Positions 27,953-38,800 of a stretch of 64,000 nucleotides of DNA are shown here, in pieces (position 1 is the stretch's first letter; the number at the start of each line of letters is the position of its first letter). The notes under the pieces were generated by a model that saw nothing but the letters and a program-made list of their open reading frames with translations, was not told where the DNA came from and made no database searches. Source of the DNA: JBKCUI01 sp052161605 (GTDB lineage: Bacteria; Planctomycetota; Planctomycetia; Pirellulales; Pirellulaceae); the NCBI GenBank assembly GCA_052161605.1, contig CP197409.1; one strand, written 5' to 3'. The translations under genes and the position numbers were made by a program.

Positions 27953-28185
27953 TAGCCAACATCCTCCGTACAGTGAGATCTCGAGACGGTACGCTGCGGA
28001 AAAACTCATCCGATTCCCTTATCAGCCGCCATCAGTACGTTGATTATAGGGGACGCAAACTCAAAATCGAGTAGCTGCAAGGCATTTCTGCTTCGTGGCT
28101 CCCATGAAGTCTCCCGATTTGTTGCTACAATCTAGGGCGATTGAACACCTCTCCGATTTTTGTTCTCGCATCCCTGCAGGCGTTT

Positions 28186-30312
28186 ATGTCGTTTAGAAAA
28201 ATACCGATTCTGTCACTTTTGACTCTTACTTTTGCCTCCCCCATGATGGTCACTCCGATGAGTTTGTCGCAAGAGCCCGTAGATAACGATCCTTATCAGT
28301 GGCTCGAGGATGTCACCGGCGAGAAAGCGATCGATTGGGTCAAGGAGCGAAATGCGAAAGCTGAGGCGGCCCTAACCTCGACCGACGAGTTTAAGAAGCT
28401 CGAGGCTGATCTATTAGCAATCCTCGACTCCGATGCTCGTATCCCCTTTGTGGGCAAGCAGGGGGAGTACTACTACAACTTTTGGCGAGACAAGCAAAAC
28501 ATCAAAGGGCTCTGGCGTCGTACCACCCTCGATGAATATCGCAAGCCTTCGCCGCAGTGGGAAGTCATCTTGGACCTAGACAAACTCTCGGCCGATGAAA
28601 ACGAGAGTTGGGTTTGGAAGGGAGCTAGTTTTCTGCGTCCCGATTACGATCGCGTCCTGATCGACTTGTCGCGAGGGGGTGCCGATGCGTCGGTAACTCG
28701 TGAATTCCAAATCAGCACAAAGAGTTTCGTTGCAGGTGGCTTTGAACGCCCCGAAGCTAAGGGCTCGCTGAGCTGGATCGACCAGGATCACGTATTTGTC
28801 CAAACCGACTTTGGCCCGGACAGCATGACCGATTCGGGATATGCACGGATTGTGAAGCGTTGGAAACGTGGTACACCAATGTCAGCGGCTGAGGTCGTTT
28901 ACGAAGCGGAACAGACCGACATGCTCGTCGCTGCCTTTCACGATGATTCACCGGGTTTCGAGCGAAATTACGTGCTGCGAAACATTAGGTTCTACAACAA
29001 CGAAATGTTCGTGCTCGACGACAATGCAAAGCTCGTCAAAATCGACGCACCCAACACAGCGAGCAAGTCGGTGGCCCGTGGCACTCTCGCGATTGAATTG
29101 CGTGAAGATTGGAATCGAGGCGATAAGACTTACAAAGCTGGCTCGTTGCTCTTTACCAACCTGGATGATTTCTTGGCGGGCAAAGAAACGATTCAAGTCG
29201 TCTTTGAACCAACAGCCACGACTGCCCTCGCGAGTTTTGGTTTTACGAAAGACTTCGCCATTCTGAACGTCTTGGAAGATGTCAAAAACAAAGTGAGCGT
29301 GCTTCGCTCGACCCCTGAAGGCTGGAAATCGGAACCGATGGTTGGGGCGCCTGCGTTCGGAACGGTGAGTGTAAGTGCAGTCGATCCTGATGAGTCGAAT
29401 GATTACTTCATGACCGTCACCGACTATTTGACTCCAACGACTCTTTCCATGGGAACGATCGGCCAAGCTCCTCAAAAGCTCAAGGAACTGCCAGCATTTT
29501 TCGATGCGAGTGGCCTGAAGATCTCGCAGCATTTTGCAACCAGCCAAGATGGCACGCGAGTCCCTTACTTTATGGTAGCCAAGGAATCGGTTTCACTCGA
29601 TGGTAACAACCCGACCCTCCTTTATGGATATGGCGGCTTCGAAATATCGCTCCAACCTTCGTACAACGCGACCGTCGGGCGAGCGTGGACCACCCAAGGT
29701 GGTGTCTACGTGGTCGCCAACATTCGCGGTGGTGGCGAATACGGACCATCGTGGCATCAAGCTGCGTTGAAGGAAAATCGTCATCGCGCCTACGAAGACT
29801 TCGCGGCGGTGGCGAAGGATCTCTTTGCCAGAAAGGTTACGAGCGCCGAAAAGCTAGGTATCCAAGGTGGCTCGAATGGTGGATTGCTGGTTGGCAATAT
29901 GACGACCCTTTATCCGGATCTTTTTAAGGCAGTCGTGTGTCAGGTTCCATTGCTAGACATGCAGCGTTACAACAAGCTTCTGGCCGGAGCGAGCTGGATG
30001 GCGGAGTACGGCAATCCTGATATTCCCGAAGAGTGGTCGTTTATCAAAACGTTTTCTCCTTATCACAACGTTTCCGAAAACCAAAAATATCCCAACGTAC
30101 TCTTCACCACGTCGACCCGCGATGATCGCGTGCATCCTGGTCATGCTCGTAAGATGATGGCCAAAATGGAGGGGCAGGGGCACTCAGTTCTTTACTACGA
30201 AAACATAGAAGGTGGTCACGGTGGTGCTGCCAACAATAAGCAAGCGGCGTTTATGCAAGCGATCGCGTACACCTTTTTGAAGACACAACTATTCGGCAAA
30301 GAAAGTCAATAA
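28186..30312 (+). CDS. Prolyl oligopeptidase family (S9A) serine peptidase, secreted
   Basis: 708 residues from the ATG at 28186; the frame is open to a TTG at 28141. A signal peptide is followed by DPYQWLEDVTGEKAIDWVKE, the classical S9A N-terminus, then a seven-bladed propeller and an alpha/beta hydrolase domain. The triad is visible: Ser563 in GIQGGSNGGLL, Asp in TRDDRVHPGH (646/647) and His678 in IEGGHGG. It cleaves short peptides after proline. It is followed after two bases by the TIM-barrel gene. Confidence 0.93.
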   Translation: MSFRKIPILSLLTLTFASPMMVTPMSLSQEPVDNDPYQWLEDVTGEKAIDWVKERNAKAEAALTSTDEFKKLEADLLAILDSDARIPFVGKQGEYYYNFWRDKQNIKGLWRRTTLDEYRKPSPQWEVILDLDKLSADENESWVWKGASFLRPDYDRVLIDLSRGGADASVTREFQISTKSFVAGGFERPEAKGSLSWIDQDHVFVQTDFGPDSMTDSGYARIVKRWKRGTPMSAAEVVYEAEQTDMLVAAFHDDSPGFERNYVLRNIRFYNNEMFVLDDNAKLVKIDAPNTASKSVARGTLAIELREDWNRGDKTYKAGSLLFTNLDDFLAGKETIQVVFEPTATTALASFGFTKDFAILNVLEDVKNKVSVLRSTPEGWKSEPMVGAPAFGTVSVSAVDPDESNDYFMTVTDYLTPTTLSMGTIGQAPQKLKELPAFFDASGLKISQHFATSQDGTRVPYFMVAKESVSLDGNNPTLLYGYGGFEISLQPSYNATVGRAWTTQGGVYVVANIRGGGEYGPSWHQAALKENRHRAYEDFAAVAKDLFARKVTSAEKLGIQGGSNGGLLVGNMTTLYPDLFKAVVCQVPLLDMQRYNKLLAGASWMAEYGNPDIPEEWSFIKTFSPYHNVSENQKYPNVLFTTSTRDDRVHPGHARKMMAKMEGQGHSVLYYENIEGGHGGAANNKQAAFMQAIAYTFLKTQLFGKESQ

Positions 30313-30314
30313 AC

Positions 30315-31268
30315 ATGCATCGTAGAGCTTTTCAAAAGAATTTACTTGCGGCGGCGACAACAGCAGCCGTGGCCGGAACAACCCAGTGGAGTACAGCGGC
30401 AGCTGATATTCCACCCGGGGGCCGAACCACGAATCCGATCGGGATTTCGACTTACTCTCTGTGGCGATTCAAAAACGATGAGTTCAAGGATGTCATCAAG
30501 TGTATTGACTTTGCGGCTGATGCAGGATTCGATGGAGTCGAGATTCTGCTTTATCAAATCTCGCAAACCGAGATGCTCAGCAACGCAGCGTTGCAAGCGA
30601 TCAAACGTAGGTCGTTGATCCATGGTTTGCCGCTTTATGGCATGTCCACGCACCAAGGTTTCGTTTCGCCCGATCCCGAAGTCAGGCGGATGAATATCGA
30701 ACTCACATGTGGACAGATCGAGCTTTGTTACAAGCTCGGTATACCAACGATGCGGGTTAACACAGGTCGCTGGGGAACGAGCAAAGACTTTGATACCTTG
30801 ATGGCGAACCGAGGGATCGAGCCACCGTTACCTGGTTTCACCGAGGAGGATGGCTATCCGTGGGTAATCGACGCACTCGAGCGATGCTTGCCCACGGCGG
30901 AAAAGTGTGGAGTGACCTTGGGGCTGGAAAATCATTGGGGCTTAGGGCTCACTCCAGAGGGTGTGCTTCGCATCGTGGATGCCGTCAACTCTCCTTATTT
31001 GCAGGTCACGTTGGATACCGGAAACTTTTTAGAGGACCCTTATACCAAGCTCCGGAAATTGGCATCCAAGACTGTGTTATTGCAGGCGAAGACTTATTAT
31101 GGTGGCGGCGAGTGGTACACGCTCGAGCTCGACTACGAGAAGATTGCTAAGATCATGAGAGAGGTCAATTATCGAGGTTGGATCTCGCTCGAGTTTGAAG
31201 GCAAGGAGAATTACAAAACGGCCATCCCCAAGAGCCTCGAACTGCTCAGAAATGCGTTCAAGCTATGA
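30315..31268 (+). CDS. Sugar phosphate isomerase/epimerase-like TIM-barrel protein, exported
   Basis: 317 residues. The N-terminus MHRRAFQKNLLAAATTAAVAG resembles a twin-arginine-like or Sec signal. The AP-endonuclease-2/xylose-isomerase-like barrel follows: GISTYSLWRF, AADAGFDGVEILLYQ, LGLENHWGLGLTPEG (metal Glu), VTLDTGNFLEDP and WISLEFEGKENY. These proteins act on sugars or inositols; the substrate is unknown. It overlaps the next gene by 4 bases and follows the peptidase closely, so the three probably form an operon. Confidence 0.85.
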   Translation: MHRRAFQKNLLAAATTAAVAGTTQWSTAAADIPPGGRTTNPIGISTYSLWRFKNDEFKDVIKCIDFAADAGFDGVEILLYQISQTEMLSNAALQAIKRRSLIHGLPLYGMSTHQGFVSPDPEVRRMNIELTCGQIELCYKLGIPTMRVNTGRWGTSKDFDTLMANRGIEPPLPGFTEEDGYPWVIDALERCLPTAEKCGVTLGLENHWGLGLTPEGVLRIVDAVNSPYLQVTLDTGNFLEDPYTKLRKLASKTVLLQAKTYYGGGEWYTLELDYEKIAKIMREVNYRGWISLEFEGKENYKTAIPKSLELLRNAFKL

Positions 31269-31729
31269 ACCGACAGCTTATCGAACAGTATGCCGACGGC
31301 GGGCAACAGTTGATGCAAGCCTATTGGGGGCTGACCCAGGACGAATTGTTCGTGCAGCCTCCTGACGGTTCGTGGACGCTGCACCAGATTGCCATCCACA
31401 TGATGGATAGCGATTTGATTGCCAGCGATCGCATGAAGCGAGTGGCATGTATGGATCTACCGTTGCTCATCGGATACGACGAGACCGGTTTTAGCCAATT
31501 ACCTGGGGTGGCTTCCATTCCAGCGTTTTTGGCCCTGGACGTTTTTTGCAAAAATCGGCAGATGACCGCCGCCATACTGCGGGCGTTGCCTGATCAAGCG
31601 TTTGCTCGATGCGGGATTCATAATGAATCTGGCAAGGTGTCTCTCGGGTATTTGGTGGAATCTTACGTCAAACACCTCGAGCATCATTTGGTATTCGTTG
31701 AGAAAAAGCGTACATTGCTCGGTCGTTAA
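31265..31729 (+). CDS. DinB-family protein
   Basis: 154 residues of an all-helical DinB/YfiT type. The metal-ligand histidines are in SWTLHQIAIHMMDSD (about residue 45) and the C-terminal VKHLEHHLVF. The family includes thiol-dependent metalloenzymes of uncertain substrate. ATGA overlap with the upstream TIM-barrel gene indicates coupling. Confidence 0.82.
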   Translation: MNRQLIEQYADGGQQLMQAYWGLTQDELFVQPPDGSWTLHQIAIHMMDSDLIASDRMKRVACMDLPLLIGYDETGFSQLPGVASIPAFLALDVFCKNRQMTAAILRALPDQAFARCGIHNESGKVSLGYLVESYVKHLEHHLVFVEKKRTLLGR

Positions 31730-31820
31730 GGATTCAACTGAACCCGCGAGTTGACGTAGCAGTACACTGTTAAATCGATCCCTCCCTTCCCCTCCCAATT
31801 CTTTAAATGAGGCACTTGAG

Positions 31821-32429
31821 ATGAAGAAATACAAATCTTTGCTGGCTGGCGTGGTAGCTATGGCCATGGTTTCTGGTTACTTGAACTACGAAGGCAACAC
31901 GATGAACGCGTTTGCGGATGAGAAAAAGGCTGATGTTCCCACGGCTCTGTCGTTCCAAATGAAGGACATTAACGAAGAGCCGATCGATCTTTCCAAGTAT
32001 GCCGGAAAGGTCGTGGTGTTTGTGAACGTCGCGAGCCGCTGCGGCTACACCAACCAGTACGAAGGGCTGCAAAAGACTTACGAAAAGTACAAAGACAAGG
32101 GGCTTGTGATCGTCGGGGTCCCATGCAACCAATTCGGCGCCCAAGAGCCAGGCTCCAATCAGAAGATTCTCGAGTTTTGCCAATCGACCTACAAAGTCAC
32201 CTTTGACATGTTGGCGAAAGTGGACGTGAAGAGCGACACCGCTTGTGCCCTTTACAAGTACTTGACCGCTGTCGACACCAAGCCGCAAGGCTCTGGACCT
32301 GTGAAGTGGAACTTTGAAAAGTTTGTTCTCGGTCGTGATGGCGAAGTAATTGGCAGGTTTGGCTCTTCGGTCAAGCCAGACGACGCGGCCTTCGTTAGTC
32401 TTGTCGAAGCTGCTCTGGCTAAGTCCTAG
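31821..32429 (+). CDS. Glutathione peroxidase family, exported
   Basis: 202 residues with a signal-like N-terminus (about 1-30). The thioredoxin-fold core has the catalytic Cys74 in NVASRCGYTNQY (a normal TGC codon, not Sec), GVPCNQFGAQEPG with the Gln, and PVKWNFEKFVLGRDGEVIGRF with the Trp. It reduces peroxides using thioredoxin or glutathione-type thiols. It stands alone about 90 bases after the DinB gene. Confidence 0.93.
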   Translation: MKKYKSLLAGVVAMAMVSGYLNYEGNTMNAFADEKKADVPTALSFQMKDINEEPIDLSKYAGKVVVFVNVASRCGYTNQYEGLQKTYEKYKDKGLVIVGVPCNQFGAQEPGSNQKILEFCQSTYKVTFDMLAKVDVKSDTACALYKYLTAVDTKPQGSGPVKWNFEKFVLGRDGEVIGRFGSSVKPDDAAFVSLVEAALAKS

Positions 32430-32458
32430 TCGGATTCCACTCCAACAGTAGAGTCGCG

Positions 32459-32809
32459 ATGGATTCACGTCCCCGAGTCCTAGATAACCGAGCCCGAACG
32501 TTGGCAATGCTAGCGGTCGGGCTCGTTGTTTTGGTAGGGGCCCGGGCTTGGTCATGGCGGACACTTGAGGAGAGGGGTTTGGTCGAGGTAGCACCCTTTT
32601 CATTCGATCTTAATCTAGCGACCACGGAAGAACTCGACCTGATTCCTGGTGTGGGGGAAAAGCTAGCATCTGATATCATCGCCTTGCGAGAGGAGCTAGG
32701 CGGGTTTCAATCGGTTGAACAATTAGCCAAGGTTCGCGGCATCAAGGACGCCAAAATCAAAGCGATATCTCAGTACGTTTTCGTGGCTGGCGAAGATCTA
32801 AAGCCATAG
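32459..32809 (+). CDS. ComEA-like membrane-anchored helix-hairpin-helix protein
   Basis: 116 residues. One membrane helix (about residues 17-30) is followed by two helix-hairpin-helix motifs: NLATTEELDLIPGVGEKLAS and FQSVEQLAKVRGIKDAKIKA. This is the ComEA layout of DNA uptake proteins that bind double-stranded DNA outside the membrane. No other competence gene is adjacent; a comM relative lies 15 kb away and is broken. Confidence 0.87.
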   Translation: MDSRPRVLDNRARTLAMLAVGLVVLVGARAWSWRTLEERGLVEVAPFSFDLNLATTEELDLIPGVGEKLASDIIALREELGGFQSVEQLAKVRGIKDAKIKAISQYVFVAGEDLKP

Positions 32810-32822
32810 CCTATGATAGCGT

Positions 32823-32919
32823 AGCGGGCACCAGCCCAGCGCCGCCTTAGTTTACCCGCACGGGCAACGCCCTGCGCCGCCTTCGTTTAACCGCATGGGC
32901 AACGCCCTGCGCTGAGGGC
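32823..32919 (+). repeat. Three tandem imperfect 34-35-base units
   Basis: Units begin near 32823, 32857 and 32892 and share GGGCAACGCCCTGCGC and CGCCTTNGTTTA cores; the first unit is the most divergent. They sit in a 386-base gap before the lipoprotein gene that has no other feature. Confidence 0.7.
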
Positions 32920-33195
32920 TTCAACATCTTAACCGCCCATCCGCCTACCCAGCAATCTCTCTCAGCCGGTGTTTTTTGTCTTTCATCGCCGAAGGCGACT
33001 CCCAGCTAGCTTCGCATTGCGGGACTCACCGTATGGCTTGCGCCATTACGCTCCTATTAAGGATAGATTTCCATCTGTCGATCTCTTAATTGCCTGCCAC
33101 TAGCCCGATCAGGCTTGACGCCGAAATCAATTTTTGTCATTCCTCACCTGGAATTTCTCAAGAGTTTCAGCTTATTCGCTCCGTGGAGAATGCCT

Positions 33196-33855
33196 ATGAC
33201 CTCTCGTCCCTCGTTCGCAGCCTTATTCGTATCCATTTCTCTCCTTTTTTGGGCCAGCGGCTGCGCGTCGATGAAGCAATCCGACACATCCCGAACCGGC
33301 CTGGAGCAATTGCTCATCAGCAACGCTATTGATCAGTCACTAGAAAAGGTAGACTTTCGCCCGATCGCAGGGGCCAAGGTTCATCTGAAGACCGATTTGT
33401 TGGATTGCGTAGACAAAAACTACGCCATTCTTCAGACCAAATCCAAGCTGCTAGCCAATCAATGCACTCTCGTCGACTCGGTCGATGACGCTGAGGTGCA
33501 ACTCGAGATTGCTTCGGGAGGGGTAGGTACCGATCGAACCGAGATGATCGTTGGAACACCGGAAATTCCACTCGGACTCATGGGAAGTATTCCGCGAATT
33601 ACGTTTTATGAGCGCAACAAAGCGATGGGAACCGCCAAGCTGGCACTCGTAGCCACCGATGTAAAATCGAAACAACCCGTTATCAATTCTGGTTTCTCGT
33701 TGGCTCGAAGTGACCACCAACACTGGACCACACTTGGCATGGGCCCGGTTTTCTCCGGGTCTGTTGCAGAACAAATCCAATCCAGTACGGGACAGGTTGA
33801 CGGATTAGTTGTTCCCGGAGCGGAATCGATGTTTTCTCGAACGGCTGGGCGTTGA
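33196..33855 (+). CDS. Lipoprotein, DUF6655-like
   Basis: 219 residues from the ATG at 33196, where GGAG is 7 bases upstream; ATGs at 33190 and 33115 are alternatives. A lipobox FWASGC places the mature N-terminal Cys at about residue 22. The body has DTSRTGLEQLLISNAIDQSL, VGTDRTEMIVG and a C-terminal GPVFSGSVA, resembling the DUF6655 lipoproteins of planctomycetes. Function unknown. It precedes the FlgI-like gene on the same strand. Confidence 0.78.
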   Translation: MTSRPSFAALFVSISLLFWASGCASMKQSDTSRTGLEQLLISNAIDQSLEKVDFRPIAGAKVHLKTDLLDCVDKNYAILQTKSKLLANQCTLVDSVDDAEVQLEIASGGVGTDRTEMIVGTPEIPLGLMGSIPRITFYERNKAMGTAKLALVATDVKSKQPVINSGFSLARSDHQHWTTLGMGPVFSGSVAEQIQSSTGQVDGLVVPGAESMFSRTAGR

Positions 33856-33911
33856 AAACTCAACAGACTTTGAAGTCTGACTGGCAAGAGATTGTTTATT
33901 AGGTAACCATA

Positions 33912-35843
33912 ATGACGCGTACGTTCTCGCCGAAGCAATTTTTCCGACTACAGCAATCACGAGCGATCTTGTGTGGCTTGCTTGGATTCACGACTCTGAC
34001 GGGCTGTCAGTCCTGGTTTAGCAAGTCGAAAGACGAAGATTCCACGTTTATCAAAGAAACAAGGCGGATCCGAGAGTTGCTGGCCGATCCTGACCGTCCG
34101 AGACTTATCGGCGAGGTGGCTGGAATGTCTGGGATCGAGGTCAAGACCTACGAATCCTTTGGGCTCGTAACGGGCTTGCCTGGCACGGGTGGCAAGGTGA
34201 AGCCGAGCGAGCAGCGAAACATTATCCTTCAGGAGATGAGACGCAAAGGAGTCGATGTCCCCGAGCAGATTTTGGATGATCCCAGCACCGCCCTCGTCAA
34301 AATTCGCGTCTACGGAAACCCTGGCTTTACGGCTGGTAGGGTACTCGACCTAGGAATCGAAACTTCAACCGAGTGCGATGCGACCGACTTGACGGGCGGA
34401 ATGCTCCTCGAAGCCAGGTTGCGTGAAATGGCATTCATAGGTGGAACGCTCCGAACGGGAAGTGATCAGGCCGCCGCCAATGGAGAGCTAACGCTGCTGC
34501 CAAGTAGTTACACGAAAAAGAACTCGGACCCTCGCTCGGCGGTTGTGGTGGGTGGTGGTAAGCTGCTGCACAGCCATCCCCTCAGCGTCCTTTTGGCTAA
34601 CGAATACAAGCATGTTCTAGTGGTGAGTGAGATCGAAAAGGCTCTCAACAGTCGGTTCTACTTTCAAGATTCCTACAAGCAAAAGTTCATGGCGGAGGGA
34701 AAGAACAGCGCTATGATCGCAATCACGACAGTGCCCAAGTACCGTTTCGATCCGTCCCATTTTTCGAATGTGATCCTGGCCACTGGCTTCAAAGAAAACG
34801 ATGCGGAACGCTTGGAGCGTGTGGAGGGTTGCAAGCAACTCTTAGTAGATCGAACGACAGCCAGACGCGCGGCGGCCGAACTTGAAGCACTCGGAACCAA
34901 GGAGGCTATTTCCGCACTGCTAGACGGTCTGTCATCTCTAGACACCGAAGTCCGCTTCTACTCTGCCTACTCGCTCGCCTATCTAGACCAGAAAGAAGCT
35001 CTCCCGATCTTGGTTGACATTGCAAAGAACGAACCTGCTTTTCGTCCGCTCTGCTTGGTCGCTCTAACCGTGACAGAAGTCGACGCGGCACGGGATTCGT
35101 TGATGCGTCTCCTTCAAGAACGAGAGCCAGAATTGCGGTTCGGTGCATTCCTTGCATTGAGAAACCGCAATGCGAACGAGCCCATGGTCCAAGGTGAGAA
35201 ACTCACTAAAAACACCAAGCTTGTTCTGATACCCAGCTCAACTTCTTTGCTGGCCCCCTCGTTTCAAGATCGCCAGGAATTGGTTTTGTTCGGGGCCACA
35301 GCGCCGGTCAAGCTGGCTAGCCGCTTAACGCCGACACCATTCCTAACGCTCACTCCAGACCGTTCTAATGCCATACGGATTACGCGAAGAGCTTATGGCG
35401 AAACAGCTAATGTAATCGTCGACGCCGATTTAATCGCCATCCTTCGAGGCTTGGGAGCGGTCGATGCCTCCTATAACGATATCATCCAAACCCTCGACCA
35501 ACTCTCAAATCTTAATGCGACTTCGGTTCCGATTGTCTTCAATCCACGTCCCTTCGCAGGCCGGATCTACAATCGCGAGGGGAAAGAAAATATGGAGCTC
35601 ATGGCATTGGATCGCTCTAGCCGAGGTCGTTCCAAGTCCGCATGGGACTGGCTGAAATGGCCATCTGTGTTCGGGACAAGCACCGAAACCAAGCCGACGA
35701 TCGTGGCGACTCCACCAAAGCAAGATAGCAACCCAGACTCGGCCATCTCTATGCTAGAAAAGTCTTCTGGTGCAGCCGTTTTCGTCAGCGGAACCGGCGA
35801 CGGAGACGAACTGCCTGAAATTGACTGGGACGCACTCAAATAG
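33912..35843 (+). CDS. Lipoprotein with FlgI (P-ring)-like domain and HEAT-like insert
   Basis: 643 residues. A lipobox at LTGCQS (Cys32) marks a lipoprotein. Residues 65-230 resemble the flagellar P-ring protein FlgI: RLIGEVAGMSG, GLVTGLPGTGGKVKPSEQR, then ALVKIRVYGNPGFTAG. Residues about 310-420 are HEAT-like helical repeats (LLDGLSSLDTEVRFYSAYSL). A second FlgI-like stretch near 500 has LIAILRGLGA. No flagellar gene is near, so a true P-ring role is doubtful. It ends 21 bases before smc on the same strand. Confidence 0.72.
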   Translation: MTRTFSPKQFFRLQQSRAILCGLLGFTTLTGCQSWFSKSKDEDSTFIKETRRIRELLADPDRPRLIGEVAGMSGIEVKTYESFGLVTGLPGTGGKVKPSEQRNIILQEMRRKGVDVPEQILDDPSTALVKIRVYGNPGFTAGRVLDLGIETSTECDATDLTGGMLLEARLREMAFIGGTLRTGSDQAAANGELTLLPSSYTKKNSDPRSAVVVGGGKLLHSHPLSVLLANEYKHVLVVSEIEKALNSRFYFQDSYKQKFMAEGKNSAMIAITTVPKYRFDPSHFSNVILATGFKENDAERLERVEGCKQLLVDRTTARRAAAELEALGTKEAISALLDGLSSLDTEVRFYSAYSLAYLDQKEALPILVDIAKNEPAFRPLCLVALTVTEVDAARDSLMRLLQEREPELRFGAFLALRNRNANEPMVQGEKLTKNTKLVLIPSSTSLLAPSFQDRQELVLFGATAPVKLASRLTPTPFLTLTPDRSNAIRITRRAYGETANVIVDADLIAILRGLGAVDASYNDIIQTLDQLSNLNATSVPIVFNPRPFAGRIYNREGKENMELMALDRSSRGRSKSAWDWLKWPSVFGTSTETKPTIVATPPKQDSNPDSAISMLEKSSGAAVFVSGTGDGDELPEIDWDALK

Positions 35844-35864
35844 TCATTGTGACCGGACACCTCC

Positions 35865-38800
35865 ATGCTTAAGGCGCTAGAGCTAGTTGGCTTCAAGAGC
35901 TTTGCGGATCGAACTAGGTTCGATTTTCCTGACGGCATCACTGTCGTCGTGGGCCCAAACGGCTCGGGAAAGTCGAACGTGGTCGACGCTGTAAAGTGGG
36001 TGCTCGGCTCTCAAAGTGCCAAAGCCCTGCGTGGCGCGGATATGGCCGACGTGATCTTTAAGGGGTCAGCCGCAGGGGGACGTCGTCCCAGCAACAGCGC
36101 GGAAGTCACGCTTATCCTAGACAACACGAAACAAACGTTCCATCACGACTCAGACGAAGTTCACGTGACGCGTCGCGTCTTTCGAAGCGGTGATACGGAG
36201 TACTGTATCAACGGTGAGAACTGTCGGCTTAAAGATGTCAAGGATCTTTTTCGAGGCACCGGCGTTGGGGTCGATGCCTACAGCTTGATCGAACAGGGCA
36301 AAGTGGATCGCTTGCTCCAAGCCTCTGCTAAAGACCGGCGAGGAATCTTCGAAGAAGCGGCAGGCATCTCACGCTTCAAAGCCAAAAAGGTCGAGGCAGA
36401 ACGTAGACTGCAACGCGTCGACCAAAACCTGCTCCGCCTCAGCGATATCGTCGACGAGGTTGGCCGACGACTAAACACCCTCAAAAGTCAGGCGACCAAG
36501 GCGCAACGTTATCGCGAGATTTCGCAGCAACTCTTCTCGAAACGTAGTCAGCTCGGATTCGTTGAATATCAACTGCTGAGACGACAGCAATCCAATCTGG
36601 CAAATCAAATCGCCGCTGCCGAAGAATCCAAGCTGGAGTTGACCGAACGCTTGAGGGGCCTGCAAGAAGCGGCAGATCTCGAAAAACGGAATTTGCATGA
36701 CTTGCAAGCAAAGCAAGCGGCTCACCAACAGAGCTACATGGAAGCCCAAAAGCAATCCGTTTCTGCAGAGTCGAGCTACCAGTCCGCTCAACAACGAATC
36801 GAGGATCTCAACACCGAGAAAGGTGTCATTCAAGAAAGGCTCATCGCACTTCAGGAACGAGCGTCGTTGGGCACCGAGGAGTCGCAAGCCCGAGAACGCG
36901 AACTAGCCTTGCTGGAAGAGGAGAAGCTCGCCGCAGGTCACGAACTCGCCAATCGTGAGGCTACCTGTACCGAATCCAAAGAGAGGGTGATTCAACTTGA
37001 GAACCAGCTCGAACTGCTGACGCAACAGTTCAACGAATTGAATTCGAACAGCAATGAACTCCGATCCAAGATCGTCGCTTATCAGCTGCATATCGAGGAA
37101 ATGGAGCGGAGCATTCAGGAGCTTGTCCAAAGCCAGTCTGATGTCGCCAACGAACTCAAGCTATATGATTCGGAATTTGGACAGCTCAAAATTCAGTTGG
37201 CAGCGGAACGCGAGATCACTCAGGGTATACAGAAACGCCGCAATGACGCCGAGTTGCAACTAGAAGCAGACCGCGTCGAACTGTTCAAAAAACAAGAGGC
37301 GGTCTCGGCTCTCCAGAGCAAACTGCACGGCGTTCGGGAGCGGCTCCAAGTGCTCGAGCAACTCGAGGATCAATTCACAGCGGCCGGACGCGGAGGCCAA
37401 CAATTATTGCGATTGGCGAGGGCGAATCAAACGCGATCGCAAGATGCGTTACAGACTACTTATAGCCAATCCAACAACACCTGGGATACCGTTCATGGCT
37501 TGATCGCGGATCTGCTTTCCAGCGAAATGCATATTGCTCCGCTCATTGACGTGGCTTTGGGCAACTTGGCAGACGCCATCGTTCTCAGCAATGGTCTCAT
37601 CGTGGATTGGATCAACGAGGGTGGCTTGAGCATCGAGGGACGCGTTACATTGCTCCGTCTGGACCGACTCCCCAATCGACGCTCCGGGGAAAAGATCGAG
37701 CTCGACGGATTGCGAGGGGTCATTGGCCGCGCTGATCGATTGACCAGCTACGATGCAAAATACGAACCCCTCATGCGTTCGCTTCTCGGTACCACATGGT
37801 TCGTTGATTCGCTAGCGACAGCCCTAGAACTCAGCCACTTCCGAGGAGCGGGCCTACGGTTTGTGACCGCGGAATGCCAACTCGTCGACAGCGATGGCAG
37901 TATAACCATCGGGGCACTACAAGCGGGTTTGGGACTCATTTCTCGGCGAACGGAAATGCAAATCGCCCGAGATGAAATCGCCGCCTTGGAATCTGCTCTC
38001 GCAGCAGAGAACACCGAGTTCGCTCAATATCAAGCTAGGCTCCAAAGAGATGAACAGGCCCTCAAGACTTTGGCAAGCGACGAACGAGATGCGGCTCAGC
38101 GGCTAACCAAGCTCGAAGCGCAGATGGACAACGCCGATGCTACGCGAAACCAGATTTTGCAGAAACGAGACTCGATTGACTCTCAATTGAACTCCCTCCG
38201 GGACCGGATCGATGAACGACGCGGTTTGTGCCTTCAGTCGGAACAGCAAATTGCCGACCTCGATTCGCAAAGACTCAGTTCCGAAGCCGAAATCACCGAG
38301 GTTCGAAATCAATACCAAGCCGCAAAAACCGAATTACAAGCCAAGCAAGCGGAGGTGAGCGATCATCGAGTGCTCCTGGCTCGACTCGATCAACGGCTTG
38401 AAGGCTTGAAAACGACTCTCGTCCAGCTAAAACAGGATGCGTCGGAGCGAGAGAAAAATGCTGCGGAAGCAACTCAGGCCTTAGGGCAGATTGAAACCAA
38501 GCTGGAGCAAACCAGACAGTTAAGTGTAGAGCAGCAAGACCGCATGGAGGTTGCTCGACAGTTGCTTCAACAATTAGACCTCCAGCGCGAGGAGCAAGCG
38601 AGCCATTGGGAGCAACAGAACGCTGCCACCAACGAGGCGATTCGAGCATGCGATTCCGGGCGAAGGCAATTGGAGAAAACCGAAGACAAGATTGTGGCGT
38701 TGCAGTCGTCTCACGCACAACTCGATTCCCAAGTTACCCAGCTCTTAGAACGATATGCGAGTGAGTATCGTATCGATATTCCGTTAGAGAGCCTCGAGGC

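Noticed and set aside
32040..32042. Possible selenocysteine in the glutathione peroxidase
   Set aside because: The codon is TGC, an ordinary Cys.
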